Source: Lachnospiraceae bacterium UBA3273 | GTDB lineage: Bacteria; Bacillota; Clostridia; Lachnospirales; Lachnospiraceae | NCBI GenBank assembly: GCA_002362385.1 | Contig: DEUB01000001.1 | Location: 1-47,867 of the forward strand | Reading direction: 5' to 3' | DNA: 47,867 nucleotides | Shown: positions 15,734 through 23,305 of the stretch, piece after piece | Numbering within the stretch: position 1 is the stretch's first letter | How the letters are laid out: each line of letters starts with the position of its first letter | Program-made: the position numbers and the translations under genes | The notes under the pieces: generated by a model | Databases searched by the model: none | What the model saw: only the letters and a program-made list of their open reading frames with translations | Told to the model about the DNA's origin: nothing

Positions 15734-17233
15734 ATGTTGGTAAAAACGTCGATAGTATGTCTTTTGATCATCTTATATATGACAGGGTTCTATTATCGGA
15801 AGCCTCATATTCCCGTCAGGTCTACCAGGATCTTTCAGTGGCTGATAGGAATTGCGCTGTTAAATGCGTTGTTTGACCTTATTACGGTATACACGGTCAA
15901 TCACAGGGACGCGGTGCCGGAGTCCCTTAATCTTACCGCCCATATCATTTATCTAATGTCTATTTTGGGATTTATTTATCTCCTGTTTTTGTATATGAGG
16001 AGTTATCTGGAAACCCATATGAAGTTTTCCAAAGGTGTCAGGGCGTGCCAGAGCCTTCCCTTTATCCTGTCTACCATAGGCATTCTTATTCTGCCTATTA
16101 CCTATGTGCATGGAAAAATAACGGATTATTCTTTAGGACCCAAGGCATATGCTCTGTATGCCAGTATCGTAATTTACCTGGTTCTGCTTTTATATTACTG
16201 CCTCCGCTACTGGGAATTTCTGGACGGAGAGAAAAGAATGGCTATTTTTCTCGCCGTACCGATTTATATCATCACTTCGGCAATTCAAATGGTTGTACCG
16301 GAGACTTTGATTGCAGTTCTTTGTTCGACCCTGATCATGCTGGGATTGATCTTAAGCAATGAGAACACAGAAAAATATATGGATGAAAAAACAGCGCTGT
16401 TCAATCAGTATTCCTTTGAAACGGTTCTGGAGGAATTCGATTTTGAGAGACAAAAGATAGTCATAGCCGTTCTCTGTTTTTGCAAGATGGATAACAATCT
16501 GGACTGGAAACAGGACGTGTTGATCCTGCAGGATATCGACAAGGGAATCAAAGCTTATCGTTTACAGGGATACCGCATCTGTGAGAACGGTGTGGTGTTT
16601 ATAAGCAATTCCAAAGAAAAGGCCCGGATGATATTAGAAGAGGTAAAGGGCAGTATCGAAGGCAGGTATGGAAAAGACAGCGTCAGCATTGAAACGAAGC
16701 TGCTTTCCGATGAGGATACTGCAGCCAGACACGCCTGCATGCAGAATATTATTGCTTTCTGTACGGAAGCGGGCAGACATTTTGCCTATATTGATTATCT
16801 GACCCACATTTATAACAGGAATGCCCTGGAGAGGGATCTATCCAAACTTCAGGAGAATACGGAGGGATATTATATCACTGCCGATCTGAACGACTTAAAG
16901 ATCGTCAACGATACGGTCGGGCATTCTGCAGGAGACGGGCTGCTGCAGGGCTTTGCCGCTTTACTTAAGAATGTGGCGGGAGAAAAAGGAAAAGCCTATC
17001 GTCAGGGCGGGGATGAATTTGCGGTTTTATACAGAGGAGATGCAAAAGAGTTTGTAGACGATTTAGAGAAGCAGTGCAAAAAGCATAACCGTTCCAGCAA
17101 TATTCCGATCAGCTATGCCATCGGATATTGTGAGCTGTCAAATGATAACTTTATGGATGCCGCAGACCGGATGATGTATGAGAATAAAAAGTACATAAAG
17201 AAACAGAAGCAGGAAAGAAAATCATTTATCTGA
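15734..17233 (+). CDS. Membrane GGDEF protein (probable diguanylate cyclase)
   Basis: Residues 1-207 contain about seven membrane helices. Residues about 217-340 look like a degenerate GGDEF domain (DEKTALFNQYSFE resembles the usual D-x-LT-x-LxNR-x-xF entry) without the active loop. Residues about 353-495 are a complete one: YLTHIYNRNALE, DLNDLKIVNDTVGHSAGD and an intact GGDEF at 425-429. The RxxD inhibitory site normally just upstream of the loop is not seen. It should make cyclic di-GMP in response to a membrane-sensed cue, which would link to the motility genes nearby. AGGAGAGG precedes the ATG. Confidence 0.85.
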   Translation: MLVKTSIVCLLIILYMTGFYYRKPHIPVRSTRIFQWLIGIALLNALFDLITVYTVNHRDAVPESLNLTAHIIYLMSILGFIYLLFLYMRSYLETHMKFSKGVRACQSLPFILSTIGILILPITYVHGKITDYSLGPKAYALYASIVIYLVLLLYYCLRYWEFLDGEKRMAIFLAVPIYIITSAIQMVVPETLIAVLCSTLIMLGLILSNENTEKYMDEKTALFNQYSFETVLEEFDFERQKIVIAVLCFCKMDNNLDWKQDVLILQDIDKGIKAYRLQGYRICENGVVFISNSKEKARMILEEVKGSIEGRYGKDSVSIETKLLSDEDTAARHACMQNIIAFCTEAGRHFAYIDYLTHIYNRNALERDLSKLQENTEGYYITADLNDLKIVNDTVGHSAGDGLLQGFAALLKNVAGEKGKAYRQGGDEFAVLYRGDAKEFVDDLEKQCKKHNRSSNIPISYAIGYCELSNDNFMDAADRMMYENKKYIKKQKQERKSFI

Positions 17234-17244
17234 ATTTCGAATAG

Positions 17245-17282
17245 GGCTGCCGTACCAAATAATCAGGAGGCAGTCTTTTTTT
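17245..17282 (+). terminator. Terminator of the GGDEF gene
   Basis: GGCTGCC (17245-17251) pairs with GGCAGTC (17269-17275, one G-U pair), followed by seven T. It reaches the stop codon of the convergent MATE gene. Confidence 0.65.
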
Positions 17283-18582
17283 ATGCCTGAATTTTATACA
17301 GGATGATTCCCAAAAACGTAACGATGCCTTCAGTGACCGGATAGGACAGCCATATTCCGGTCATTTTGAAAAAGTAAGACAAAAGGTATGCCATGGGAAC
17401 GATCACAAAAATCCCCTTTGATAAAGAAATGGTCTGTGCGGGAAGCGCCTTTTCGGTAGATGCGAAAAAGGTGGAAAGTACAATGTTGAATCCGGCAAAG
17501 GGAATGGCGGTAAAATACAGTTTGAGTCCTTTTTCGGCAATTTCCTGAAGCTGTAGGTTCTGTTCACTGTTGAATGCAAAGGTAATAGGACCGGCTGCCA
17601 ATAAAAATATCAGATAAATAAGACCTGAAACGAGCAGGACGGAAATAATCGCATAGTCTAAGATTTTTTTCATGTCGGCCAATTTTCCATATCCGTAAAA
17701 CCGGCTGATCATGGGCTGGATTCCCTGGGCGATTCCCGTATGGACAGATGTGACAACAAGAGCCAGATTCGCCACGACGCCGTAAGCCGCCACTCCGACA
17801 TTGCCCTGGAGGCGGAGGATAATGGAGTTAAAGATGATCATGACAATACCGGCAGCGGCTTCCGTAACCAGTGAGGGAAGTCCGAGGGAAAGGGTGGCTG
17901 CCGTAAAGGAGGGAGAAAATCCGATTTTTTTCAAATGAAAGTGATTCTGTTTTTTTATCCTATGCAGGGACAGTATACACATGCTGATAACGGGAGCACA
18001 GCCTGTTGCCAGTACGGCGCCCAGTATTCCCAGATGCAGCGGAAAAATAAAAATGTAATCCATAACGATATTGGACAGGCTGCCTGCAAGCATGGCTGTC
18101 ATGGATAAGCCGGGACTGCCGTCATTGCGTACAAAGCAAAGAAGAACGTCATTCATCATAAAAGCAGGAGAGAAGAGCAGGATGACCTGTAGATAAATTT
18201 TCGTCATGGAAAATACCTCTCCTTCGGCCCCAAGCGCTGTTGCAAGCCGTGCGGAAAGGAAAACGCCTGTCAGCATGAAAACTGCCGCCAGGGCGAGGAC
18301 GGCATATATCATATGGGAAAATGCCATATCCGCATCCGTGTATTTCTTTTGTCCCCTGAAAATAGAATATCTGGCCGCACCACCCATACCAAACATCAGA
18401 CCGCAGCCATGGACAAAGCTGTATACGGGAATTGCCAGATTCAGTGCGGCAAGTCCTTTTGCGCCAAGCCCCTTGGAGACGAAAAAAGTGTCAGCCAGAA
18501 TATAGCAGGACAGACCGATCATACCGCATATATTTAATGCCACATATTGAAAAAATTCTGTAAAAAGTGTTTTTGGTTTCAT
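17281..18582 (-). CDS. MATE family efflux transporter (second)
   Basis: A 433-aa polytopic protein of the MATE superfamily with about 12 helices. The N-terminal region has LADTFFVSKGLGAKGLAALN, GLMFGMGGAARYS and later QGIQPMISRFYGYGK, typical of the DinF/MepA-like branch. It is distinct from the MATE at 10618-11982 and is transcribed alone on the minus strand. Its leader holds a strong hairpin and U-run directly before the GAGGAG ribosome binding site, so expression is probably controlled by transcription attenuation. The substrate is unknown. Confidence 0.92.
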   Translation of the reverse strand: MKPKTLFTEFFQYVALNICGMIGLSCYILADTFFVSKGLGAKGLAALNLAIPVYSFVHGCGLMFGMGGAARYSIFRGQKKYTDADMAFSHMIYAVLALAAVFMLTGVFLSARLATALGAEGEVFSMTKIYLQVILLFSPAFMMNDVLLCFVRNDGSPGLSMTAMLAGSLSNIVMDYIFIFPLHLGILGAVLATGCAPVISMCILSLHRIKKQNHFHLKKIGFSPSFTAATLSLGLPSLVTEAAAGIVMIIFNSIILRLQGNVGVAAYGVVANLALVVTSVHTGIAQGIQPMISRFYGYGKLADMKKILDYAIISVLLVSGLIYLIFLLAAGPITFAFNSEQNLQLQEIAEKGLKLYFTAIPFAGFNIVLSTFFASTEKALPAQTISLSKGIFVIVPMAYLLSYFFKMTGIWLSYPVTEGIVTFLGIILYKIQA

Positions 18583-18596
18583 TCTTTTTGCTCCTC

Positions 18597-18651
18597 AAAA
18601 AAACGCCAGAGCCTTCTATCTTCTAAGACCTAACGATAGAAAGTCTGACGT
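18597..18651 (-). terminator. Leader terminator / attenuator of the second MATE gene
   Basis: On the minus strand the 5' arm (18651-18635) pairs over about 17 bp with the 3' arm (18620-18603), with G-U pairs and one bulge, and is followed by seven T (18603-18597). The GAGGAG binding site (18596-18591) begins right after the U-run and the ATG is at 18582. Its position between promoter and gene is that of an attenuator; the signal it reads is not evident. Confidence 0.7.
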
Positions 18652-18734
18652 CTGTTTCCTTACCCGGTGGCAAAGAATTACGTTTAAAAATATTTTTTAC
18701 CCGTTCCGCTGTTATATCGGCACGAACCGTACTT

Positions 18735-18764
18735 ATTTTACAACATAGAAAACGGTATTGTAAA
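18735..18764 (-). promoter_or_regulatory. Promoter of the second MATE gene
   Basis: On the minus strand TTTACA (18764-18759), an 18-bp spacer and TAAAAT (18740-18735) form a plausible vegetative promoter, giving a leader of about 145 nt that contains the attenuator-like hairpin. The gap 18583-18924 is otherwise occupied by this leader and the pdaA promoter region. Confidence 0.6.
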
Positions 18765-18840
18765 GAGTTTGTACTACCTGCTTTGTTTGGATTTTATAAA
18801 AAAATAGTAAAATGTAATAAATATGATGCAGTTTTGATGC

Positions 18841-18862
18841 AATGGTATTTTATAATACCATT
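18841..18862 (+). promoter_or_regulatory. Palindrome overlapping the pdaA -10 box
   Basis: AATGGTATT (18841-18849) and AATACCATT (18854-18862) form a perfect 9-bp inverted repeat around TTAT. TATAAT (18851-18856) lies inside it. No good -35 is seen. It may be an operator covering the -10 box of the deacetylase gene. Confidence 0.5.
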
Positions 18863-18924
18863 ACGGGCAAAATAAAGAAAGCAGAATGTTTTCAAAGATA
18901 CAGAAGAAACAGGAGATGGATGAA

Positions 18925-19956
18925 ATGAAAAGGAGAAGTTATGGAAACAAGACGGCAAGGGTGGCTCTGGCGGTATTTTGCGCCCTGATCCTGACAGGAT
19001 GCGGGTTATCAGGAGAAAAGGCGGAAGAACCGGAAAAGGAGCAGCAGAGCCAGATCGAGAATACAGAAGCGGAAGCAGAAGGCGATAAAGCGGAAAATAT
19101 CATTGATATAATAGAAAACGAGGAATCAGGAGAGGAAACGGCAGAAGAGGATTCAACAGAAGAGGATTCAACAGAAGATGAAGAACAGCAGGATGATGCA
19201 GACGGGAGAACCGTCAGCAGACCGGAGCCAAAGACAAGACCCGAAGGCTTTACGTTGGAACTGGATTCCGAGGATTGGGGACTTGGTTTCGGCGAGCCTG
19301 GAACCCAGCCTGTAGGAAACGCATCTACAGAGGATCTTGCATGGTATCATGCATATTACATGGGAGACGGCAGCGAAAAGGTGCTTTACCTGACCTTTGA
19401 CTGCGGCTATGAAAACGGCAATACGGAACCCATACTGGATGCTTTGAAAAAGCACAATGCGCCGGCAACGTTTTTTGTGGTGGGACACTTTCTGGAAACG
19501 GAACCGGAACTGGTAAAACGTATGGTGGAAGAAGGACATGCAGTGGGAAACCATACCTATCATCATCCGGATATGGCGTCTATTTCCGATATGGAAAGTT
19601 TTGGAAATGAAGTGAACGATGTGGCCCAGCTCTTTCGGGAAATCACAGGGAAAGAACTTTCCTCTTACTATCGTCCGCCCCAGGGAAAATGTAATGTGAG
19701 AAATCTGGAGATGGCGGAGGAGCTTGGGTATTATACGATTTTCTGGAGTCTTGCCTATGTAGACTGGAACCAGGATAACCAGCCAAGCCACGAAGAAGCC
19801 TTTGATAAGCTGACTACAAGAGTCCATCCCGGGGCGGTGGTATTGCTGCACAATACTTCAAGTACCAACGGGGAGATTCTGGATGAGCTTCTTACAAAAT
19901 GGGAAGAGATGGGATATTCCTTCAGACCTTTATCGGAGCTTGTAAACGAGGAGTAG
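18925..19956 (+). CDS. pdaA: PdaA-like polysaccharide deacetylase lipoprotein
   Basis: At 343 aa this matches PdaA, which deacetylates N-acetylmuramic acid to allow muramic-delta-lactam formation in spore cortex. Seen: a lipobox (LILTGC, Cys26), a very acidic linker (about 33-95), then a NodB domain with TFDCGYENG (Asp159), H-x3-H (His210, His214), RPPQGK (Arg250) and VDWNQDN (Asp280). Cys replaces the Asn found after the first Asp in the B. subtilis enzyme as I recall it. The ATG at 18925 has AGGAG 9 nt upstream; an ATG at 18886 is also in frame but would put charged residues before the signal peptide. The acidic linker is an addition to the usual protein. Confidence 0.87.
   Translation: MKRRSYGNKTARVALAVFCALILTGCGLSGEKAEEPEKEQQSQIENTEAEAEGDKAENIIDIIENEESGEETAEEDSTEEDSTEDEEQQDDADGRTVSRPEPKTRPEGFTLELDSEDWGLGFGEPGTQPVGNASTEDLAWYHAYYMGDGSEKVLYLTFDCGYENGNTEPILDALKKHNAPATFFVVGHFLETEPELVKRMVEEGHAVGNHTYHHPDMASISDMESFGNEVNDVAQLFREITGKELSSYYRPPQGKCNVRNLEMAEELGYYTIFWSLAYVDWNQDNQPSHEEAFDKLTTRVHPGAVVLLHNTSSTNGEILDELLTKWEEMGYSFRPLSELVNEE
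19144..19173 (+). repeat. 15-bp tandem repeat inside pdaA linker
   Basis: GAAGAGGATTCAACA occurs twice head to tail and encodes EEDST twice in the acidic linker. Such repeats can change copy number by slippage; here it only alters linker length in steps of five residues. Confidence 0.7.
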
Positions 19957-20028
19957 AAAACAGGCGGAATAAGGGTGTATAATCAGGGTAAAAAAAGAAA
20001 ACCGAAGTTTGGAGAAAGGATGGGAAAT

Positions 20029-21003
20029 ATGTGTACGGCAGTTACTTACAAGACAAAGGATTTCTATTTCGGACGTACTTTAGACTATGATTTTTCTTAT
20101 GGAGATGAGGTCGTCATCACGCCCCGCAAGTATCCCTTTTCCTTTCGGAATATGGGCGTTTTGGAGACACATTATGCCATGATGGGCATGGCTCTTGTGG
20201 AAGACGATTATCCCCTCTATCATGAGGCTGTCAACGAAAAAGGGCTTGGTATGGCAGGGCTGAATTTTGTGGACAATGCGGTTTTTTCGGATGAAATGCC
20301 GGGAAAGGACAATGTGGCGACCTTTGAATTCATACCGTGGATCCTTTCGGAGTGCGCTACGGTAAGAGAAGCCAGAAAACGGATGGAGAAACTCAATCTT
20401 ACAAAAGAATCCTTTAGTGAGAAGCTTCCCGCAGCCAAACTGCACTGGATCATTGCAGACAGGGATGAAGCCATAACGGTGGAAGCTGTTAAGGAAGGTA
20501 TTAAAATATATGACAATCCGGCAGGCGTGCTGACCAATAATCCGCCTTTTGAAGAGCAGATGTTCATGCTGAATAATTACATGCATCTGTCTCCGAAAAC
20601 GCCGGAAAATCTTTTTTCCAGGGAATTGTCCTTACACGTTTACAGCCGCGGCATGGGGGCGCTGGGACTTCCCGGGGATTTATCCTCCATGTCCCGTTTT
20701 GTAAGGAGCGCATTTGTCAAAATGAATTCTGTTTCCGGAGATTCGGAGGAGGAAAGCGTCAGCCAGTTCTTTCATATTCTGGGCGCCGTTGACCAGCAGA
20801 GAGGATGCTGTGATGTGGGGGAGGGTAACTATGAAATTACCCTTTATACCTGCTGCTGCAATGCGGATAAAGGTATTTACTATTATACGACTTATGACAA
20901 TCATCAGATTACCGCTGTAGATATGCACAAGGAAGATTTGGACGGCAGTCTGTTGGTGCGCTATTCTGTGATTAAGGAAGAGCAGATCAAGAGGCAGAAT
21001 TAA
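20029..21003 (+). CDS. Bile salt hydrolase / choloylglycine hydrolase
   Basis: A 324-aa Ntn-hydrolase that should cleave glycine or taurine from conjugated bile acids, or penicillin V-like amides. After removal of Met1 the nucleophile is Cys2. Other BSH-type residues are visible: Arg16 and Asp19 (FGRTLDYDFSYGDEVV), Asn79 (GLNF), Asn170/171 (VLTNNPPF) and Arg223 (LSSMSRFVR). The GLPGDLSSMSRFVRSAF segment favours BSH over penicillin acylase. The start is set by the need for Cys2 and by AAGGA 8 nt upstream, although the frame opens at 19975. No signal peptide, so cytoplasmic. It lies 72 nt after pdaA. Confidence 0.88.
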   Translation: MCTAVTYKTKDFYFGRTLDYDFSYGDEVVITPRKYPFSFRNMGVLETHYAMMGMALVEDDYPLYHEAVNEKGLGMAGLNFVDNAVFSDEMPGKDNVATFEFIPWILSECATVREARKRMEKLNLTKESFSEKLPAAKLHWIIADRDEAITVEAVKEGIKIYDNPAGVLTNNPPFEEQMFMLNNYMHLSPKTPENLFSRELSLHVYSRGMGALGLPGDLSSMSRFVRSAFVKMNSVSGDSEEESVSQFFHILGAVDQQRGCCDVGEGNYEITLYTCCCNADKGIYYYTTYDNHQITAVDMHKEDLDGSLLVRYSVIKEEQIKRQN

Positions 21004-21014
21004 TGGGGGAATTA

Positions 21015-21067
21015 TTGCCATGGCCCCTTTATCTATAGTATAATAACAGGACAACGAAAAAGGGGCC
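21015..21067 (+). promoter_or_regulatory. DUF1538 promoter enclosed by an inverted repeat
   Basis: TTGCCA (21015-21020), an 18-bp spacer and TATAAT (21039-21044) form a promoter. A perfect 9-bp inverted repeat, GGCCCCTTT (21022-21030) and AAAGGGGCC (21059-21067), brackets the -10 box and start site. The second arm contains the AGGGG ribosome binding site of the gene at 21073. Confidence 0.55.
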
Positions 21068-21072
21068 TGAAT

Positions 21073-22611
21073 ATGAATCCGAAACTGAAAGAAAAAATAC
21101 TGGAATCACTTTCCGCTGTTTTGCCCATCACAGGTATTGTTTTAGGCATCAGCATACTTTTCATTCCTATAGAGCTAGGAACCATTGTTATGTTCTTCTG
21201 CGGTGCGGTCATGTTAGTCATCGGCATGGGCTTTTTCCAGCTGGGTGCGGAAATGGCCATGACGCCCCTGGGGGAAGGTATCGGCGTGCAGATTTCAAAG
21301 AAACGCCGTATTTTCAGAATCGCTCTTATAGGGTTTCTTATGGGAGCCATCATTACCATATCGGAGCCGGATCTGCAGGTTCTGGCGAAACAGGTGCCTG
21401 CGATTCCAAACATGGTCCTGATTCTGACCATAGCCATAGGCGTGGGGATTTTTCTGGCTATAGCAATTCTTCGAATCTTATTTCAAATAAATTTATCTAC
21501 CATATTGTTAGTGCTGTATGCGGCGGTTATTGCCATATCCTTTGTGGTGCCGAAGGATTTCCTGGCAGTTGCTTTTGACTCCGGCGGCGTGACTACGGGA
21601 CCCATGACGGTGCCTTTTATCATGGCCCTTGGTGTAGGTCTTGCATCTGTCCGCGGCGATAAAAATGCTGCAAGCGACAGCTTCGGCCTGGTAGCCCTTT
21701 CCAGCGTGGGCCCCATTCTTGCGGTACTGGTCCTGGGATGCTTTTTCAATCCTTCAGAAACGGCCTATACGGCGGCTTCCATAGCGGATGTGGCTACCAC
21801 AAGGGATGTGGTAAAGGAATTTTTGTTTGAGATTCCCCTTTATCTGAAGGAAGTGGTCATTTCCCTGATTCCCGTAGCGGCGGTATTCGTCATTTTCCAG
21901 TTTATCAGCCAACGTTATAAAAGGCATCAGATCAAGCGTATTGCCATCGGTCTTATTTATACATATGCAGGTCTTGTGTTATTCTTATGCGGGGTAAATG
22001 TGGGGTTTGCACCGGTGGGTCTGCTTATCGGGAAACAGATCGTGTCGGACAGCTTCAGATGGCTTTTGATTCCAATCGGCATGCTGATCGGCTATTATAT
22101 CGTAAAAGCGGAGCCGGCTATCCAGGTCTTGAACAGACAGGTTGAAGGAGTAACAAACGGCGAGGTATCCGCTAAGACCATGAACCGCTGCCTCTCTGTG
22201 GGCGTGGCTGTCAGCGTGGGGCTTGCCCTTCTGCGTGTGCTGACGGGACTGCCCATATACTGGATCATGATTCCCGGATATGCCATTGCCCTGATTTTAT
22301 CCGGGTTTGTGCCCAAAATGTTTGTAGGTATCGCTTTTGACTCCGGCGGCGTGGCCAGCGGCCCCATGACGACTACCTTTTTACTGCCATTAAGCCTTGG
22401 AGCCTGTGAAGCCTTAGGAGGCAATGTGATGACCGACGCCTTTGGCGTGGTGGCGTTAGTAGCCCTGGTTCCCTTGATTGCGGTACAGATCATGGGCGTA
22501 CAGTATAAGTTGAAGACTGCCGGAGCAGAAAGCCTTGCAGAGCAGGCTGTTATTATGGATGACAGCGATGAAATTCTGGAATTTGAGGAGGACGATGCAG
22601 ATGAGCAATGA
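21073..22611 (+). CDS. DUF1538 family membrane protein
   Basis: This 512-aa integral membrane protein has two homologous halves, each with a hallmark AFDSGGV-x2-GPMT motif (one in each half) followed by a small-residue helix. I assign it to DUF1538, a family of presumed transporters or channels of unknown substrate. About 13-14 helices are expected. The C-terminal tail is acidic (residues about 495-512). Its last codons overlap the start of a PII-like gene, so the pair is translationally coupled; PII proteins usually gate a membrane transporter partner (GlnK-AmtB, SbtB-SbtA), and the same logic is inferred here. Confidence 0.87.
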   Translation: MNPKLKEKILESLSAVLPITGIVLGISILFIPIELGTIVMFFCGAVMLVIGMGFFQLGAEMAMTPLGEGIGVQISKKRRIFRIALIGFLMGAIITISEPDLQVLAKQVPAIPNMVLILTIAIGVGIFLAIAILRILFQINLSTILLVLYAAVIAISFVVPKDFLAVAFDSGGVTTGPMTVPFIMALGVGLASVRGDKNAASDSFGLVALSSVGPILAVLVLGCFFNPSETAYTAASIADVATTRDVVKEFLFEIPLYLKEVVISLIPVAAVFVIFQFISQRYKRHQIKRIAIGLIYTYAGLVLFLCGVNVGFAPVGLLIGKQIVSDSFRWLLIPIGMLIGYYIVKAEPAIQVLNRQVEGVTNGEVSAKTMNRCLSVGVAVSVGLALLRVLTGLPIYWIMIPGYAIALILSGFVPKMFVGIAFDSGGVASGPMTTTFLLPLSLGACEALGGNVMTDAFGVVALVALVPLIAVQIMGVQYKLKTAGAESLAEQAVIMDDSDEILEFEEDDADEQ

Positions 22612-23305
22612 TATGAAAAATACCAGTTTCAGGATACTTTTTTTAATAGCCCCCCCAAAGCTTGCAAAAAAGGCGGCAGCCTTGTTTGAAGAAGGGCGTA
22701 TCCCCATCCAATATCATTTCCGCGCCCAGGGTACGGCCTCCGTAGGAGTTACAAACTGGCTGGGGCTGGACAGCATGGAGAAATCCATTTCCATAAGCAT
22801 GATGCCTAAGATTTTTGCCGACAAAATGTTGAGGAGGCTGCAAAAAAAACTGCATCTGGGGATGCCCAATACCGGCGTGGCGTTTACTGTTCCTTTATCG
22901 GGAGGCAACGGCAGGCTTATTAAACTGATCAGTTCCATGGAAAGGGAAGAGGATAAGGAAATCGCGGAAAGGAGCGAAAGGGATATGGCAGAAAGCAATT
23001 ACAGTATGATCATGGCGATCATCAATCAGGGATTCAGCGAGGAAGTCATGGATGCCGCAAGACCCATGGGGGCGGCAGGCGGCTCCGTATTCCACTGCAG
23101 GAGGAGCGGAAGCGAGGAAGCTATGCAGTTTTGGGGGATCAAGGTCCAGCCTGAGCGGGAAATTGTCATCATCCTTGCAAAAAAATCCGATAAGATGGGG
23201 ATTATGAAAGCCATCGGGGAAAAATGCGGCATGAACAGCGAGGCCCAGGGAATCGTATTTTCCATGCCCGTAGACGGGGCCGTGGGAATGGACGAAGAGG
23301 AATAG
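22601..23305 (+). CDS. Tandem PII-like signalling protein
   Basis: The 234-aa protein appears to contain two PII-like ferredoxin-fold domains: residues about 9-100 (ending MPNTGVAFTVPLSG) and about 125-230 (ending NSEAQGIVFSMPVDG). Both halves have the GTASVG.../GGSVFH strand and the helix before the last strand, so they look like an internal duplication. ATG 22601 overlaps the DUF1538 stop by 11 nt, with GAGGAGG upstream. It probably binds a nucleotide or small effector and controls the DUF1538 protein. The conserved PII T-loop tyrosine is not evident. Confidence 0.8.
   Translation: MSNDMKNTSFRILFLIAPPKLAKKAAALFEEGRIPIQYHFRAQGTASVGVTNWLGLDSMEKSISISMMPKIFADKMLRRLQKKLHLGMPNTGVAFTVPLSGGNGRLIKLISSMEREEDKEIAERSERDMAESNYSMIMAIINQGFSEEVMDAARPMGAAGGSVFHCRRSGSEEAMQFWGIKVQPEREIVIILAKKSDKMGIMKAIGEKCGMNSEAQGIVFSMPVDGAVGMDEEE

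Noticed and set aside
18650..18720. Guanidine or other known riboswitch before the MATE gene
   Set aside because: A short stretch (CCGGGTAAGGAAACAGACG) recalls guanidine-III elements, but the required paired regions could not be built, so only an attenuator is reported.
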